Positions 8,647 through 16,645 are shown, numbered from the stretch's first letter. The stretch: DNA of 17,353 nucleotides from Lewinellaceae bacterium (GCA_020636195.1 JACJYH010000013.1:1-17353), one strand, 5' to 3'. The notes: generated by a model not told the origin, from the letters alone. A program made the numbers and translations.

Positions 8647-8676
8647 AAAAACGCACCTAAAATTTTCGGGGCGTTT
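8647..8676 (-). terminator. Probable terminator of the RHS toxin-immunity operon
   Basis: Read on the minus strand, AAACGC plus CC (8676-8668, one mismatched base between them) pairs with GG and GCGTTT (8657-8649) across an 11-base loop. The right arm runs into TTTTT ending at 8647. It begins just past the stop of the 137-residue gene. The stem is imperfect, so confidence is moderate. Confidence 0.45.
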
Positions 8677-8679
8677 GCT

Positions 8680-9093
8680 TTATCGTATTTCCTTAAAATG
8701 CTTTAAGCACAAACGCAATTCTTTTGCTGATTTTAGCAACAACTTTTCTATTTCAGTTTTCGGAGTAAACTTCACGAAATACTCATTATTTAAGCTGATT
8801 TCATCCCTTTTAACACTTGACATCACTTGGGCGTTAAGCATATTTAAAAGTAGTGTTTTGCTCTTATCATCATAATCAGGCAATTCTCCATTTTGAAGCA
8901 TAAAAATTATTACTTGCAAATAATCTTCAATATTCTCGTATGATACTGATACAATACAGTTACCGTCAGAATATTGTAAATCATAAAAAGCGTTGCCCCT
9001 TATTTTTTCGTTTGATATTCTAAAACCAAACTCTGTAATGAGGTAGTTAAAATATGCTTTTACATCTTCAATATATTTTTCTCCTTCTATCAC
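8680..9093 (-). CDS. Putative immunity protein paired with the RHS toxin
   Basis: This 137-residue protein starts with GTG at 9093; the GTGA overlaps the TGA stop of the RHS gene by four bases, which implies translational coupling. There is no in-frame ATG that would keep the N-terminal part. It has no signal peptide or membrane segment, so it is cytosolic. It looks like a compact alpha/beta protein: an N-terminal helix (YIEDVKAYFNYLITEFGF), strands around RGNAFYDLQYSDGNCIVSVSY (32-52), an acidic middle (NGELPDYDDK, about 68-77), and a C-terminal Leu/Lys-rich helix (TEIEKLLLKSAKELRLCLKHFKEI). I do not recognise the family. The immunity role is inferred from position directly after a polymorphic toxin tip, size and overlap. 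No enzymatic motif is visible. Confidence 0.8.
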   Translation of the reverse strand: MIEGEKYIEDVKAYFNYLITEFGFRISNEKIRGNAFYDLQYSDGNCIVSVSYENIEDYLQVIIFMLQNGELPDYDDKSKTLLLNMLNAQVMSSVKRDEISLNNEYFVKFTPKTEIEKLLLKSAKELRLCLKHFKEIR

Positions 9094-12000
9094 GGCTTAA
9101 TTATTTGAAATGAATTAGGATGTAGCTTTAAATAATTGTTCATCATATTTTGCTCCATTTGATAAAAAATACTTGGATTTGCTCTATTCAAATCTCGTCC
9201 AATATCTAAAATTGGTCTACCACTTCTCATTTGTTGTAATATCCATTGACGATTATAGGTCATCATTTGGCTTGTAATTTGGTCTACCGTACCTGTGAAT
9301 TTTGGCATATCATTTAAAATCTTTGCACCTGGTATTTTTGATGCAGCAGCTTCAACCCTTGCCATACCTTCACCTACAACAGTTGCCCCCTTAACCGCAA
9401 CATCATCACCATATTTAAAAGCAGAGAACGATAACATTTCCATTCCAGATGCACCAGCACGAGCAAAGGTTGCACCCTGCCCCAAAGTAATAACATTGAA
9501 AACAGGGTCATCAGCACCATCAAGAGTATGTAGCTGACCGGAAGCCATAAAAGGTGAATGTGGCTTACCAAAGACCCCTGGAGAAATCCTAGGTCCACCA
9601 TATTCATTGAAAAATATTTCCGAAGTGATAGTCACATCTTTTTGAGGTATCGTCCCATTGATGGTATGAATAACGTCAAAAACATCACCTCCCAGAGTGC
9701 TTGTTTGAACATAATCATAAGCTTGTTTTTCTTGGTTCCATACCCTATCATATTCATTATCAATACCATCAGACTCTGCCTTTTCAAGCAAATCTTTTTC
9801 GCTAAGCTCCCCCCAACCTAGCTGTTTTCTCGAAGTTCCGGGAGTCTGGAAGTACATTCCGTTTGGATCAATCAGCCGGATGGGATTATTAAGAGTATAA
9901 TGATAGGGACTCCAGCCGGGTATTTTTAGAGCCATAGGATCCGGAGCCCACCACCTTCCCAGCACAGGATCAAAGTTCCGTGCTCCGTACAGCAGCTGGT
10001 TTAGCCCCATTTCAGGGATGTATTCCTTCGCATTGTAGCGGTACCGATTCAATGGACTGATGGTGTCCGACAGCTCCCATTTATTGTTCCACTCCATCCC
10101 GTATGTATAGTAATCATTGACACTTCTGCGCTCGGTGTTGGAGATAAAGCCGTCACCATCGTCATCAGTGAAGGTGGCGCGCACATTACCCAAGTGATCC
10201 GTGATGTGGTACTCGGGCTTCCAGTACACCCCGGAGAGGATGCACCGCCCATGATCGTGATAGACGGACTCCGGCATGGCATCTACGTATTCTACACCAC
10301 GTAAATAATCTATTGTGTTGAGAGTGGTAGCATTTTTTAAATATTTTCTCTGAAGGAGGGTGCCATCCGATGCATAAAGCAATTGGAGTTCGTCATTCTC
10401 TGCTCCTGCAATCTTATATGGGAGATTGAGATGGTTATAATAAAAAGTGAGCTTCTTATTCGGGTCGTAGGTCATATTGCCTGCTGCATCGTAGGTATAT
10501 TGTCCTGATAGGCTCTGTTGGTTGAAGCCCTCGGTGTATTTCGTCAGTGGACACGGTCCGGGATAGGCAGTCACCACTGGTGGTGTGGTGCTGCCTTGAG
10601 GTAGGATCAGCGAGTCTATGATCTGAATGTTCGGCGCATACAGTGACAGTGATACATCCGGCGATACCGCAGTATGGTCTATGATGATCTCTTGCGAAGC
10701 ACCATAGGTGATGTCCCGCTCTATCTCTGCCGGAAGGGTGATGACGTCAGGACATGGAGCATGATCCACCACTTGTATGAGCTTATTGGTGCCGGTAGCA
10801 TAGACGTAGACGAGACTGTCTATCGTGACGGGGTGGTAGCAGAACTCCGCAATATTCGGACGATGGACAAGACCCTTTCGGTCTAGATGGGTGATATTGC
10901 CCCGTACATCATACTGGAAAGCCTCGTTGTAGTGGTTTTGAGCAGCGTAGCTACCCTGAATAAACAATCCTTGCTTCGCAGTGGTGACGCGGTTGAGATA
11001 GTCATAAGTGTAGCTGTAGGTCTGGTTGTCTTGTCCGGCGTGCCACCACTTGAGGGTGGAGATATTGCCATTGAGGCTCGGTGTTACACCACTACCGGAA
11101 GGTGTCGTTGTGTAGTCGATCACCTCAGCAAAGAGATCGTAATAATCGGTATTGTTATCGGTATAGCTGACGGAATATCCTGAGTTGGATGATGGGTCGC
11201 AAGGATCGTTGTATGGGTTGATGCCCGTGAACAGGGTGTTGATACTTTTCAGCCATCCCTGAGCATTGTACGTATAGTCGAGGCTCTGTAGGTGCTGATG
11301 GAGTCCTGTGGTGGCAAATCGACCCAAATTACATTCTGTAAGTTGTGATTTGTGGTCGTAGCTGCACTCGGCAAGGTTGATCTCTCCTTGCGTATTGACG
11401 TTGATTTTGTCATTGATCCTGCGCCCTTGGGAGTCGTACGCATATTTTTTGTAATACTGAACGCCATTTGTACCGGGCAGGGTGTGTGGCTCCGTAAGTA
11501 CGTTATCAGCAAAATCGTAGGTGTATGCCTTGGACTCAGATACGCCGAGGTGGTCGGTGATAGACTCTGTCTGAACCCTGCCGTAGGCATCATAGGCATA
11601 CTCAGTTTCTACCCATGCGGGGTTGGTACCTCCATCTTCGAGTACCTTCACCCTGCTTTTGGTGAGTTTCCCCTTATAGATAGGAGCCGAGTTCGTGGAT
11701 GACCCGTTGAAGCCGTCATAGAAATATTCTTCTAGGAGGGTTTGGATGGTCGGTGTCTCCGTGTTTCCGGGGTCAGAGCCAGAGAAATAGCCACGCTTCG
11801 ATGGTCTGCCGTAGCCGTCATAATGGGTGACGAGCCACTTTCCTTGTGCTGCCAGAACGCCGTTTTGCATAGCGGTTTGTAAGTTTCGGGTTGAATACCG
11901 GTAGTGCATGGGGGCTGCATCGGGGCTTTTGCTATAGATGATATTGTCATCACCGTCGTACAGGGTAGTATAGATCAACTCCGGAGTGGAAGGTGAAGTA

Positions 12001-15000
12001 CCCGGTGGATAGACCTTTATAGGACGGTCTTTGTCATCATAGACGGTCCATGTATCTGCTGTGGAGCCGCCTTGTGCTACCCGCACGAGGACGGTACGCC
12101 CCCGCTTGTCGGTATAGGTGGTGGTACTTTTGTTGTCAGGGTCGGTAGTGGTGATAAACTTTAAAGTTCCTGCAGGAAAAACAGTACTTTGAGGATCAGT
12201 CAGTGCAGAATTGTTAGTTCCATACAAATAATGAGTTGCATTCCATTGAGGAGGTGTTGTTTGACTAGGCCTATTTAGTGGATCACTTAGAAAAAGTGTT
12301 TCACTGAATCCGTCATCAAAAGATCCACTGTAATAATTACCATTATTTCCATCAACACCTATTGGAACGAAGTTTTTATATGACCTTCCTTGTAAGTCAT
12401 ACTGTGTTTGAGAAATGACATCTTGAGAAGATGAAGACCCACCATATTTATAAATATTTTCAACTGCTCGACCCAATCCATCAAGGTAGGTAATATTGAC
12501 TATAGAGTCAACTGCACTACCTGAAGCGAAAGGGTAATATATCTTTGACTTAAAATAGGCTTTTTCAGTTGGCAAAGTTGGAAAATAATATTTATAAAAT
12601 GAATTAACATTTTTTGGATAAATAGAAGTATTCTTTAACCTCCCAAAGTGATCGTAAGTATAAACGCTGGATAAACCATCAATAGAATTATAACTTAACA
12701 ATAAATCTTTTGCATTATAATTATATTGTTTAGCGAAGTTTAAAAAGGTTGTTGAAGTTAGCAATCCTCTGCTGTTGTAAAAATTAAACTGAGGTGCCCA
12801 ACCGGATATAGTAGATTTCTTAGCTTGTAGAAATTTCATATCATACTCATCAATGGTTTTTTGTGTTTCCCAAGTGCCGGATAAGCTATTTGAAGAATCC
12901 CAAGTTGCTTCATATGTTTTTACTGTATGAGGCATTATGTTTGTAAAGCCGTAAGTATTAAAAAGAATTTCATGTCCACCAACCAATTGGTTATTAACAT
13001 GTTTTCTAGACGCTACTTCAACAAGTCTATAATCGTTTTCCAAAGAATAAAGATATGGTTGTTGCCCTCCATAGGATGATGTATGATCAAAAGAATAATA
13101 TTTTGTGGTAGAATAATTATCGCCGGCAGAGTTATTGGTTTGGCTCTTATGATTGAATTGCCATTGGAATCCGTCAATAGGATATGTCACATACTCATAA
13201 TTATGCTGGGTCGTAAACGGGTTTCCGCCAAAATAATCACTAATTGTAGATGAATTTAGTTTCAATTTTTTAAAGTACACCTTTCTCGCTGAACCATAAA
13301 ATGCATAATTTAAATTCAAAGGAGTACAAACATATGCTACAGATGGATCGGTCGAGATTCCATATTGGTTACTTGAAAGAACATCCGCAATATCATACAC
13401 ATTTACAATTTGTTTTACCAAATCATTGGCATCAGAATAAAACTTATGTTCTTTCAAATGTCCACGATAGAAACCCATTTCAGTGAAATCCATGTATGGA
13501 CTCACTCCTGGTATCAATGTAGTATATGGAAGCTGATCCTTTAATTCTTCTTGAGAAATAAATTTGAAAATCTCATAGGAATTATCTTCATTCACAACAG
13601 CAACTTCCTTATAAGTAACCGGAGGTTCAAACAAATTAGTAAGCTCTGCCAAATTATTTTCTGATACAATTGATTCATAGTATCCATAACCACTGGAAGA
13701 CCACGCAGTATTCATATTCCACTGGGTCCAAACATATTTTGGTTTGAATCCTAATATTCCACTACTGATCTGACCGTTATTTTGATAATTTTCCACATAT
13801 TTATATCTTTTCCTTTCTGCATAATTGGTGGAATTGGCATCATATGTACGCATTTCCTTTATTCTGAGACCGCCAATACTTCCTGTCTCATTTATTATTG
13901 ATTGTCTGTTATCAGACATCACACTATTATATGAATGCAGTTCAAAGTCGTATTCTATTCTTCCTCCAGTTGGTAGATGTAAAGCTTTTATTTGGCCAAT
14001 CTTGGCATAATTATAATTTGATGTGCGAGAAGGGTAATAATTTGCTTCCCAAAGCGGGAAATTATATACGTCACTTAAATAAGTAGGTCTGAAATCTGGA
14101 CTGCCATCATAATACCCAAAATGATCGAATTCTCTTGTTAAATACTCAGGCAATCCGGAAAAATTTTCATAATCAATTGTATAGCTATAATGTTCGGCAT
14201 TAGGATTTGTCAATATTTCATCATTTGTCAAATGCACAGATATTAATTTCAATCTTTCAGTGCTAACATTATTATACTCTAAACGCACACTGTTCACTAC
14301 ATTACAATTAATATACGCATAATTTTTGCAGTAGATGATAGAATCAAGTTTCTTCCATTTGAGACCATTAAAAGGGTTGGTCCAAGATCCCATGGGGTCA
14401 AAGCTATAATATCCCGGATATTGAAGAAATGGGTAAGGATAGTTATTACCACAATCTACATAGGGGCAATATTCAAATTGTGTATAATCTGCAAATCTAT
14501 CGAGCCATTCAAAACTCTTTTGTTCAGCATTACTTCTTTTAAAACTAAAATGCTCGCCATGAATGGTTGTAATAGCAGATAAATAGCCATTGGATTGTAA
14601 CACTCCTTGAGGTGTTTGGTCGTAATTTTGAGTAAGTTGACTACCACTATTGTGATGTGTTCCTTGTGGATCAATACAAAAAGTTTCATATACTCTAAGG
14701 GTGTTGTAAATTTGGGCAGTGAAATAATCACGTTCATAATTGAGTTCGAATATTACATTGTAGTTATAATCTTCAACTTTTGTAAGATGCCAAGCTGTTG
14801 CAGTCCACTCATTAACGTAAGGAAAAAGGTTGGGGACATAAGAATATTGATGAAAAAATGGAAGACTATAGTCAACTGCATTATGGCCCGTTGGCGAAGA
14901 TGTACCAGCTGCATCATATATTCCAAAAGTATATCGATACCCTTCTGCATCTATTAATGTAAAACCCTTAATAACATGCTGATATTTTTTCGTATTATTA

Positions 15001-15668
15001 GTATTTGGCATGTTCTCTATGAACGGTACGGTATAATGGTCGCCACCATATATATCAAAATCCACTTTAATATTGTCATTTGAAATAACCTTCCATTGTC
15101 CATCCCAGTCCAAAAAAAAGCTTCCAGAATAGCCTAAAAAACTGAAATTGAAAATATCTGCCGAAAAATCTAAAGCATAACCATTTTGTAGAACATTGAG
15201 CCCAAGGTTTTGTAGATTTTGTACGGTAGATGTGTTTGTTGGATTGACAAAAGAGCCATCTTGGACAACATCTATGTATGAGACATTATAGTTTGAATAT
15301 TGAGACCCGTTGGTCATTCCATATTCGTCCGGAAGACCTTTGACACTTCTTGTAATTATGCCACCAGCCTCAAGTGACCAGTTTTGACCAACCCATCCAG
15401 GATGATTGCGGGCATTTACTCCAGAAGCATCATAAGAAAGAGATACATTTAGAGTTCTGTTATTAGCTTCTAGTGAGTACAAAGGTATGCCAATATTTGC
15501 CTTACCTGAAAATAATGAAGTCGAAAATTTTTCCTTTTTACCTAATGCTGAAGCATCAGCAGTAGGAAGATTGTCTGGAACAGTTGCATCTTGAGAAATT
15601 ATATCTACTGGAAAAAATCCAGATACAATGTAAATAAAAACAGCCAAAAAAAAATTACAGAATTTCAT
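9090..15668 (-). CDS. Secreted RHS/YD-repeat polymorphic toxin with variable C-terminal tip
   Basis: This 2192-residue protein has a Sec signal peptide (about 1-25, MKFCNFFLAVFIYIVSGFF). An N-terminal beta-rich region typical of Bacteroidota RHS proteins follows (FSGKANIGIPLYSLEANNRT; GWVGQNWSLEAGGIITRSVK). From about residue 1000 there are many YD repeats, such as YTYDHFGRL, YDGYGRPSKRGYF, AYDAYGRVQTES, YDSQGRRI, YDYLNRV, YDVRGNITHL and YDAAGNMTYD. The RHS-associated core domain runs from about 1876 (YNAKEYIPEMGLNQLLYGAR, then FDPVLGRWWAPDP) to PIRLIDPNG, ending near 1937 and matching the PxxxxDPxG boundary motif. The family forms a closed shell around a C-terminal toxin that is cut after this motif. 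The tip (1938-2192) is unlike the core and ends in a 72-residue segment containing RQWILQQMRSGRPILDIGRD; I cannot assign its activity. GC content changes sharply at both core edges. The gene overlaps the putative immunity gene by four bases. Confidence 0.93.
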   Translation of the reverse strand: MKFCNFFLAVFIYIVSGFFPVDIISQDATVPDNLPTADASALGKKEKFSTSLFSGKANIGIPLYSLEANNRTLNVSLSYDASGVNARNHPGWVGQNWSLEAGGIITRSVKGLPDEYGMTNGSQYSNYNVSYIDVVQDGSFVNPTNTSTVQNLQNLGLNVLQNGYALDFSADIFNFSFLGYSGSFFLDWDGQWKVISNDNIKVDFDIYGGDHYTVPFIENMPNTNNTKKYQHVIKGFTLIDAEGYRYTFGIYDAAGTSSPTGHNAVDYSLPFFHQYSYVPNLFPYVNEWTATAWHLTKVEDYNYNVIFELNYERDYFTAQIYNTLRVYETFCIDPQGTHHNSGSQLTQNYDQTPQGVLQSNGYLSAITTIHGEHFSFKRSNAEQKSFEWLDRFADYTQFEYCPYVDCGNNYPYPFLQYPGYYSFDPMGSWTNPFNGLKWKKLDSIIYCKNYAYINCNVVNSVRLEYNNVSTERLKLISVHLTNDEILTNPNAEHYSYTIDYENFSGLPEYLTREFDHFGYYDGSPDFRPTYLSDVYNFPLWEANYYPSRTSNYNYAKIGQIKALHLPTGGRIEYDFELHSYNSVMSDNRQSIINETGSIGGLRIKEMRTYDANSTNYAERKRYKYVENYQNNGQISSGILGFKPKYVWTQWNMNTAWSSSGYGYYESIVSENNLAELTNLFEPPVTYKEVAVVNEDNSYEIFKFISQEELKDQLPYTTLIPGVSPYMDFTEMGFYRGHLKEHKFYSDANDLVKQIVNVYDIADVLSSNQYGISTDPSVAYVCTPLNLNYAFYGSARKVYFKKLKLNSSTISDYFGGNPFTTQHNYEYVTYPIDGFQWQFNHKSQTNNSAGDNYSTTKYYSFDHTSSYGGQQPYLYSLENDYRLVEVASRKHVNNQLVGGHEILFNTYGFTNIMPHTVKTYEATWDSSNSLSGTWETQKTIDEYDMKFLQAKKSTISGWAPQFNFYNSRGLLTSTTFLNFAKQYNYNAKDLLLSYNSIDGLSSVYTYDHFGRLKNTSIYPKNVNSFYKYYFPTLPTEKAYFKSKIYYPFASGSAVDSIVNITYLDGLGRAVENIYKYGGSSSSQDVISQTQYDLQGRSYKNFVPIGVDGNNGNYYSGSFDDGFSETLFLSDPLNRPSQTTPPQWNATHYLYGTNNSALTDPQSTVFPAGTLKFITTTDPDNKSTTTYTDKRGRTVLVRVAQGGSTADTWTVYDDKDRPIKVYPPGTSPSTPELIYTTLYDGDDNIIYSKSPDAAPMHYRYSTRNLQTAMQNGVLAAQGKWLVTHYDGYGRPSKRGYFSGSDPGNTETPTIQTLLEEYFYDGFNGSSTNSAPIYKGKLTKSRVKVLEDGGTNPAWVETEYAYDAYGRVQTESITDHLGVSESKAYTYDFADNVLTEPHTLPGTNGVQYYKKYAYDSQGRRINDKINVNTQGEINLAECSYDHKSQLTECNLGRFATTGLHQHLQSLDYTYNAQGWLKSINTLFTGINPYNDPCDPSSNSGYSVSYTDNNTDYYDLFAEVIDYTTTPSGSGVTPSLNGNISTLKWWHAGQDNQTYSYTYDYLNRVTTAKQGLFIQGSYAAQNHYNEAFQYDVRGNITHLDRKGLVHRPNIAEFCYHPVTIDSLVYVYATGTNKLIQVVDHAPCPDVITLPAEIERDITYGASQEIIIDHTAVSPDVSLSLYAPNIQIIDSLILPQGSTTPPVVTAYPGPCPLTKYTEGFNQQSLSGQYTYDAAGNMTYDPNKKLTFYYNHLNLPYKIAGAENDELQLLYASDGTLLQRKYLKNATTLNTIDYLRGVEYVDAMPESVYHDHGRCILSGVYWKPEYHITDHLGNVRATFTDDDGDGFISNTERRSVNDYYTYGMEWNNKWELSDTISPLNRYRYNAKEYIPEMGLNQLLYGARNFDPVLGRWWAPDPMALKIPGWSPYHYTLNNPIRLIDPNGMYFQTPGTSRKQLGWGELSEKDLLEKAESDGIDNEYDRVWNQEKQAYDYVQTSTLGGDVFDVIHTINGTIPQKDVTITSEIFFNEYGGPRISPGVFGKPHSPFMASGQLHTLDGADDPVFNVITLGQGATFARAGASGMEMLSFSAFKYGDDVAVKGATVVGEGMARVEAAASKIPGAKILNDMPKFTGTVDQITSQMMTYNRQWILQQMRSGRPILDIGRDLNRANPSIFYQMEQNMMNNYLKLHPNSFQIIKP
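9800..12155. other. GC-rich core segment inside the RHS gene
   Basis: Hand counts on 60-base rows give 34/60 G+C at 9901-9960, 32/60 at 11041-11100 and 40/60 at 12061-12120. Flanking rows of the same gene give 14/60 at 9121-9180 and 15/60 at 13261-13320. The left edge coincides with the tip boundary near 9855, and the right edge is near 12155 (about residue 1172). The segment encodes the densest YD repeats and the core domain. This marks a module with different history or selection from the two ends. Confidence 0.75.
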
Positions 15669-15682
15669 ATCAGGTGGTTTTG

Positions 15683-15690
15683 CAAATATA
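15683..15690 (-). promoter_or_regulatory. Candidate -7 element (TATATTTG), proximal, for the RHS gene
   Basis: Exact TAnnTTTG match on the minus strand, but only 14 bases from the ATG at 15668, leaving a very short leader. No well-spaced -33 element. Confidence 0.25.
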
Positions 15691-15752
15691 ACTCAAAATT
15701 AGACAAATAATTTAAATTAAAAAAAATATAAACCCAAAATTTAATATATAAA

Positions 15753-15760
15753 CAAAGGTA
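15753..15760 (-). promoter_or_regulatory. Candidate -7 element (TACCTTTG), distal, for the RHS gene
   Basis: Exact TAnnTTTG match, the same octamer as the ychF candidate. It would give a leader of about 78 bases. The expected -33 TTTG is not at the right spacing. Confidence 0.3.
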
Positions 15761-15806
15761 CGTTTAAATTGCAAATATGCCTGTATTGATTTCTATTTTT
15801 TTTAGA

Positions 15807-15817
15807 AATATTGTGCT
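15807..15817 (+). repeat. 11-base repeat AATATTGTGCT, copy 1, abutting the XRE start
   Basis: It ends one base before the GTG start of the XRE gene; the same 11 bases occur at 16314-16324. The two copies bracket the pair of small regulatory genes. A shared operator is possible but rests on a short AT-rich match. Confidence 0.35.
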
Positions 15818-16051
15818 GTGAGTAGTACACGTGATGAGGCATATATCAAGGCGTTTGGCCTTAGGGTTAAGCAACTGAGGATGGCATTAGGACATTCACA
15901 GGAGAAGTTTGCCAATCTGTGCGATGTGGAACCCAGCCAGATTAGCAGAATAGAATTAGGAAAAATCAATACAAGCATATCTCAAGCGAAACAAATCGAA
16001 GCAACACTTCAAATCTCCATGAGCGAACTTTTTGATTTCAAAGTTCCATAG
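15818..16051 (+). CDS. XRE-family helix-turn-helix transcriptional regulator
   Basis: This is a 77-residue DNA-binding protein of the Cro/C1 (HTH_3) type. The five-helix domain covers about 10-72: FGLRVKQLRMALGHSQEKFA, then NLCDVEPSQISRIELGK with the recognition helix around PSQISRIELGK. There is no extra effector domain, so it should act alone as a dimer or with a partner. The GTG start is supported by an in-frame TAG at 15803 and because the first internal Met (28) would cut off helix 1. It is divergent from the RHS gene (149 bases between starts), so it could also act on that promoter; this is inference. Its stop lies 25 bases from the stop of the convergent small gene. Confidence 0.88.
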   Translation: MSSTRDEAYIKAFGLRVKQLRMALGHSQEKFANLCDVEPSQISRIELGKINTSISQAKQIEATLQISMSELFDFKVP

Positions 16052-16076
16052 ATTACCAGAATTTTTCTCACTTTCT

Positions 16077-16286
16077 TCATAATAGAAGTGCTTCCACTTC
16101 TGCTTTTTCCAATCCTGCATAATCACAAAACTCGTCCACAGTGACGAATTGCTCCTTAGACTTCCCAAGTTTATCTAGAATGGTTTTTAAATATCTACGG
16201 GCAGATTTTTCCGATTTTCCGGTGATGATCATGATGTCTTTGACATAGATGACGCATCTGTTTCTTTTACTAGGTCCATGACTCAT
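16077..16286 (-). CDS. Small helix-turn-helix-like protein, function unknown
   Basis: This is a basic, cytosolic 69-residue protein from the ATG at 16286. An N-terminal strand RCVIYVKDIMIITG is followed by GKSEKSARRYLKTILDKLGK (23-42), which has the spacing of a helix-turn-helix with recognition helix KSARRYLKTI. A second helical part, FVTVDEFCDYAGLEKAEVEALL, follows. I recall similar short proteins (KDxxxxxGxSxxxARRYL...TVxEFCxYxG) in other Bacteroidota, but know no assigned function. It is convergent with the XRE gene. The DNA-binding role is inferred from fold-like features only. Confidence 0.75.
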   Translation of the reverse strand: MSHGPSKRNRCVIYVKDIMIITGKSEKSARRYLKTILDKLGKSKEQFVTVDEFCDYAGLEKAEVEALLL

Positions 16287-16313
16287 TAGGGGGGATAATT
16301 TTTATGGGTTAAT

Positions 16314-16324
16314 AATATTGTGCT
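16314..16324 (+). repeat. 11-base repeat AATATTGTGCT, copy 2
   Basis: Exact copy of 15807-15817. It lies 28 bases upstream of the ATG of the 69-residue gene, on the opposite strand to it. Confidence 0.35.
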
Positions 16325-16478
16325 CTGAATCATTTCATTCCTTGAATTTATTGTTGGTTTTTTTATCAATAATACATAGCGTCTTCCCAACAGACAGCCA
16401 CTGATGTTGCTTTTATTTTGTAAAAATATAAACGTTCAAAATATAAAAAACGTATATGGATAAAATGTTAATAGCCAT

Positions 16479-16626
16479 GGACAAATCTGGTCAAAAGTGC
16501 CATTTTCGGACAAAAGTGCCAAAATGGGACAAAAGTGCCATTTTCGGACAAAAGTGCCATTTTCGGACAAAAGTGCCAAAATGGGACAAATGTTACCAAT
16601 TGTGGTCAAAAGTGCCCATTTCTGCC
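16479..16626 (+). repeat. Tandem array of 19-base units with alternating inverted core
   Basis: Five exact-length units run head to tail from 16489 to 16583: 16489-16507, 16508-16526, 16527-16545, 16546-16564 and 16565-16583. They share GGACAAAAGTGCC (the first has GGTC) and end in either ATTTTC (type A) or AAAATG (type B), in the order A-B-A-A-B. A truncated unit (GGACAAATCT, from 16479) precedes and two diverged units (from 16584 and 16604) follow. With the preceding C, the type A core CATTTT is the reverse complement of the type B core AAAATG, so neighbours can pair over 7 bases (for example 16500-16506 with 16521-16527). There is no spacer, so this is not a CRISPR. It lies just upstream of the -33 box of the next gene and could be an operator cluster or a structured intergenic repeat. 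Confidence 0.85.
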
Positions 16627-16645
16627 CATCTATGGGTGTAAGGTC

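Larger units (their letters stand above)
8343..8679. other. Convergent intergenic region between the sus operon and the toxin-immunity pair
   Basis: This 337-base region lies between convergent genes. It holds a plus-strand terminator and a probable minus-strand terminator. In between are an inverted repeat AATGAC-gaa-GTCATT (8412-8426), a stem TTTCTTT/AAAGAAA (8473-8491), the direct repeat AAAATTTCAATTG (8489-8501 and 8524-8536) and the direct repeat AACCTATATTG (8341 and 8551). No coding frame with protein character was seen. Confidence 0.6.

Noticed and set aside
8633..8875. An 80-codon plus-strand frame overlapping the immunity candidate
   Set aside because: It is antisense to the 137-residue gene, which has a coupled start and a more protein-like composition.
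10674..11702. Several antisense frames of 70-116 codons inside the RHS core
   Set aside because: They arise because the GC-rich core has few stop codons on either strand. The RHS frame continues unbroken with clear YD motifs.
8680..15668. Mobile element carrying the RHS operon
   Set aside because: No transposase, integrase, tRNA or convincing terminal inverted repeats were seen at either end; the GC mosaic is internal to the gene.
16479..16626. CRISPR array
   Set aside because: Units are 19 bases, directly abutting, with no unique spacers between them, and no cas genes are nearby.
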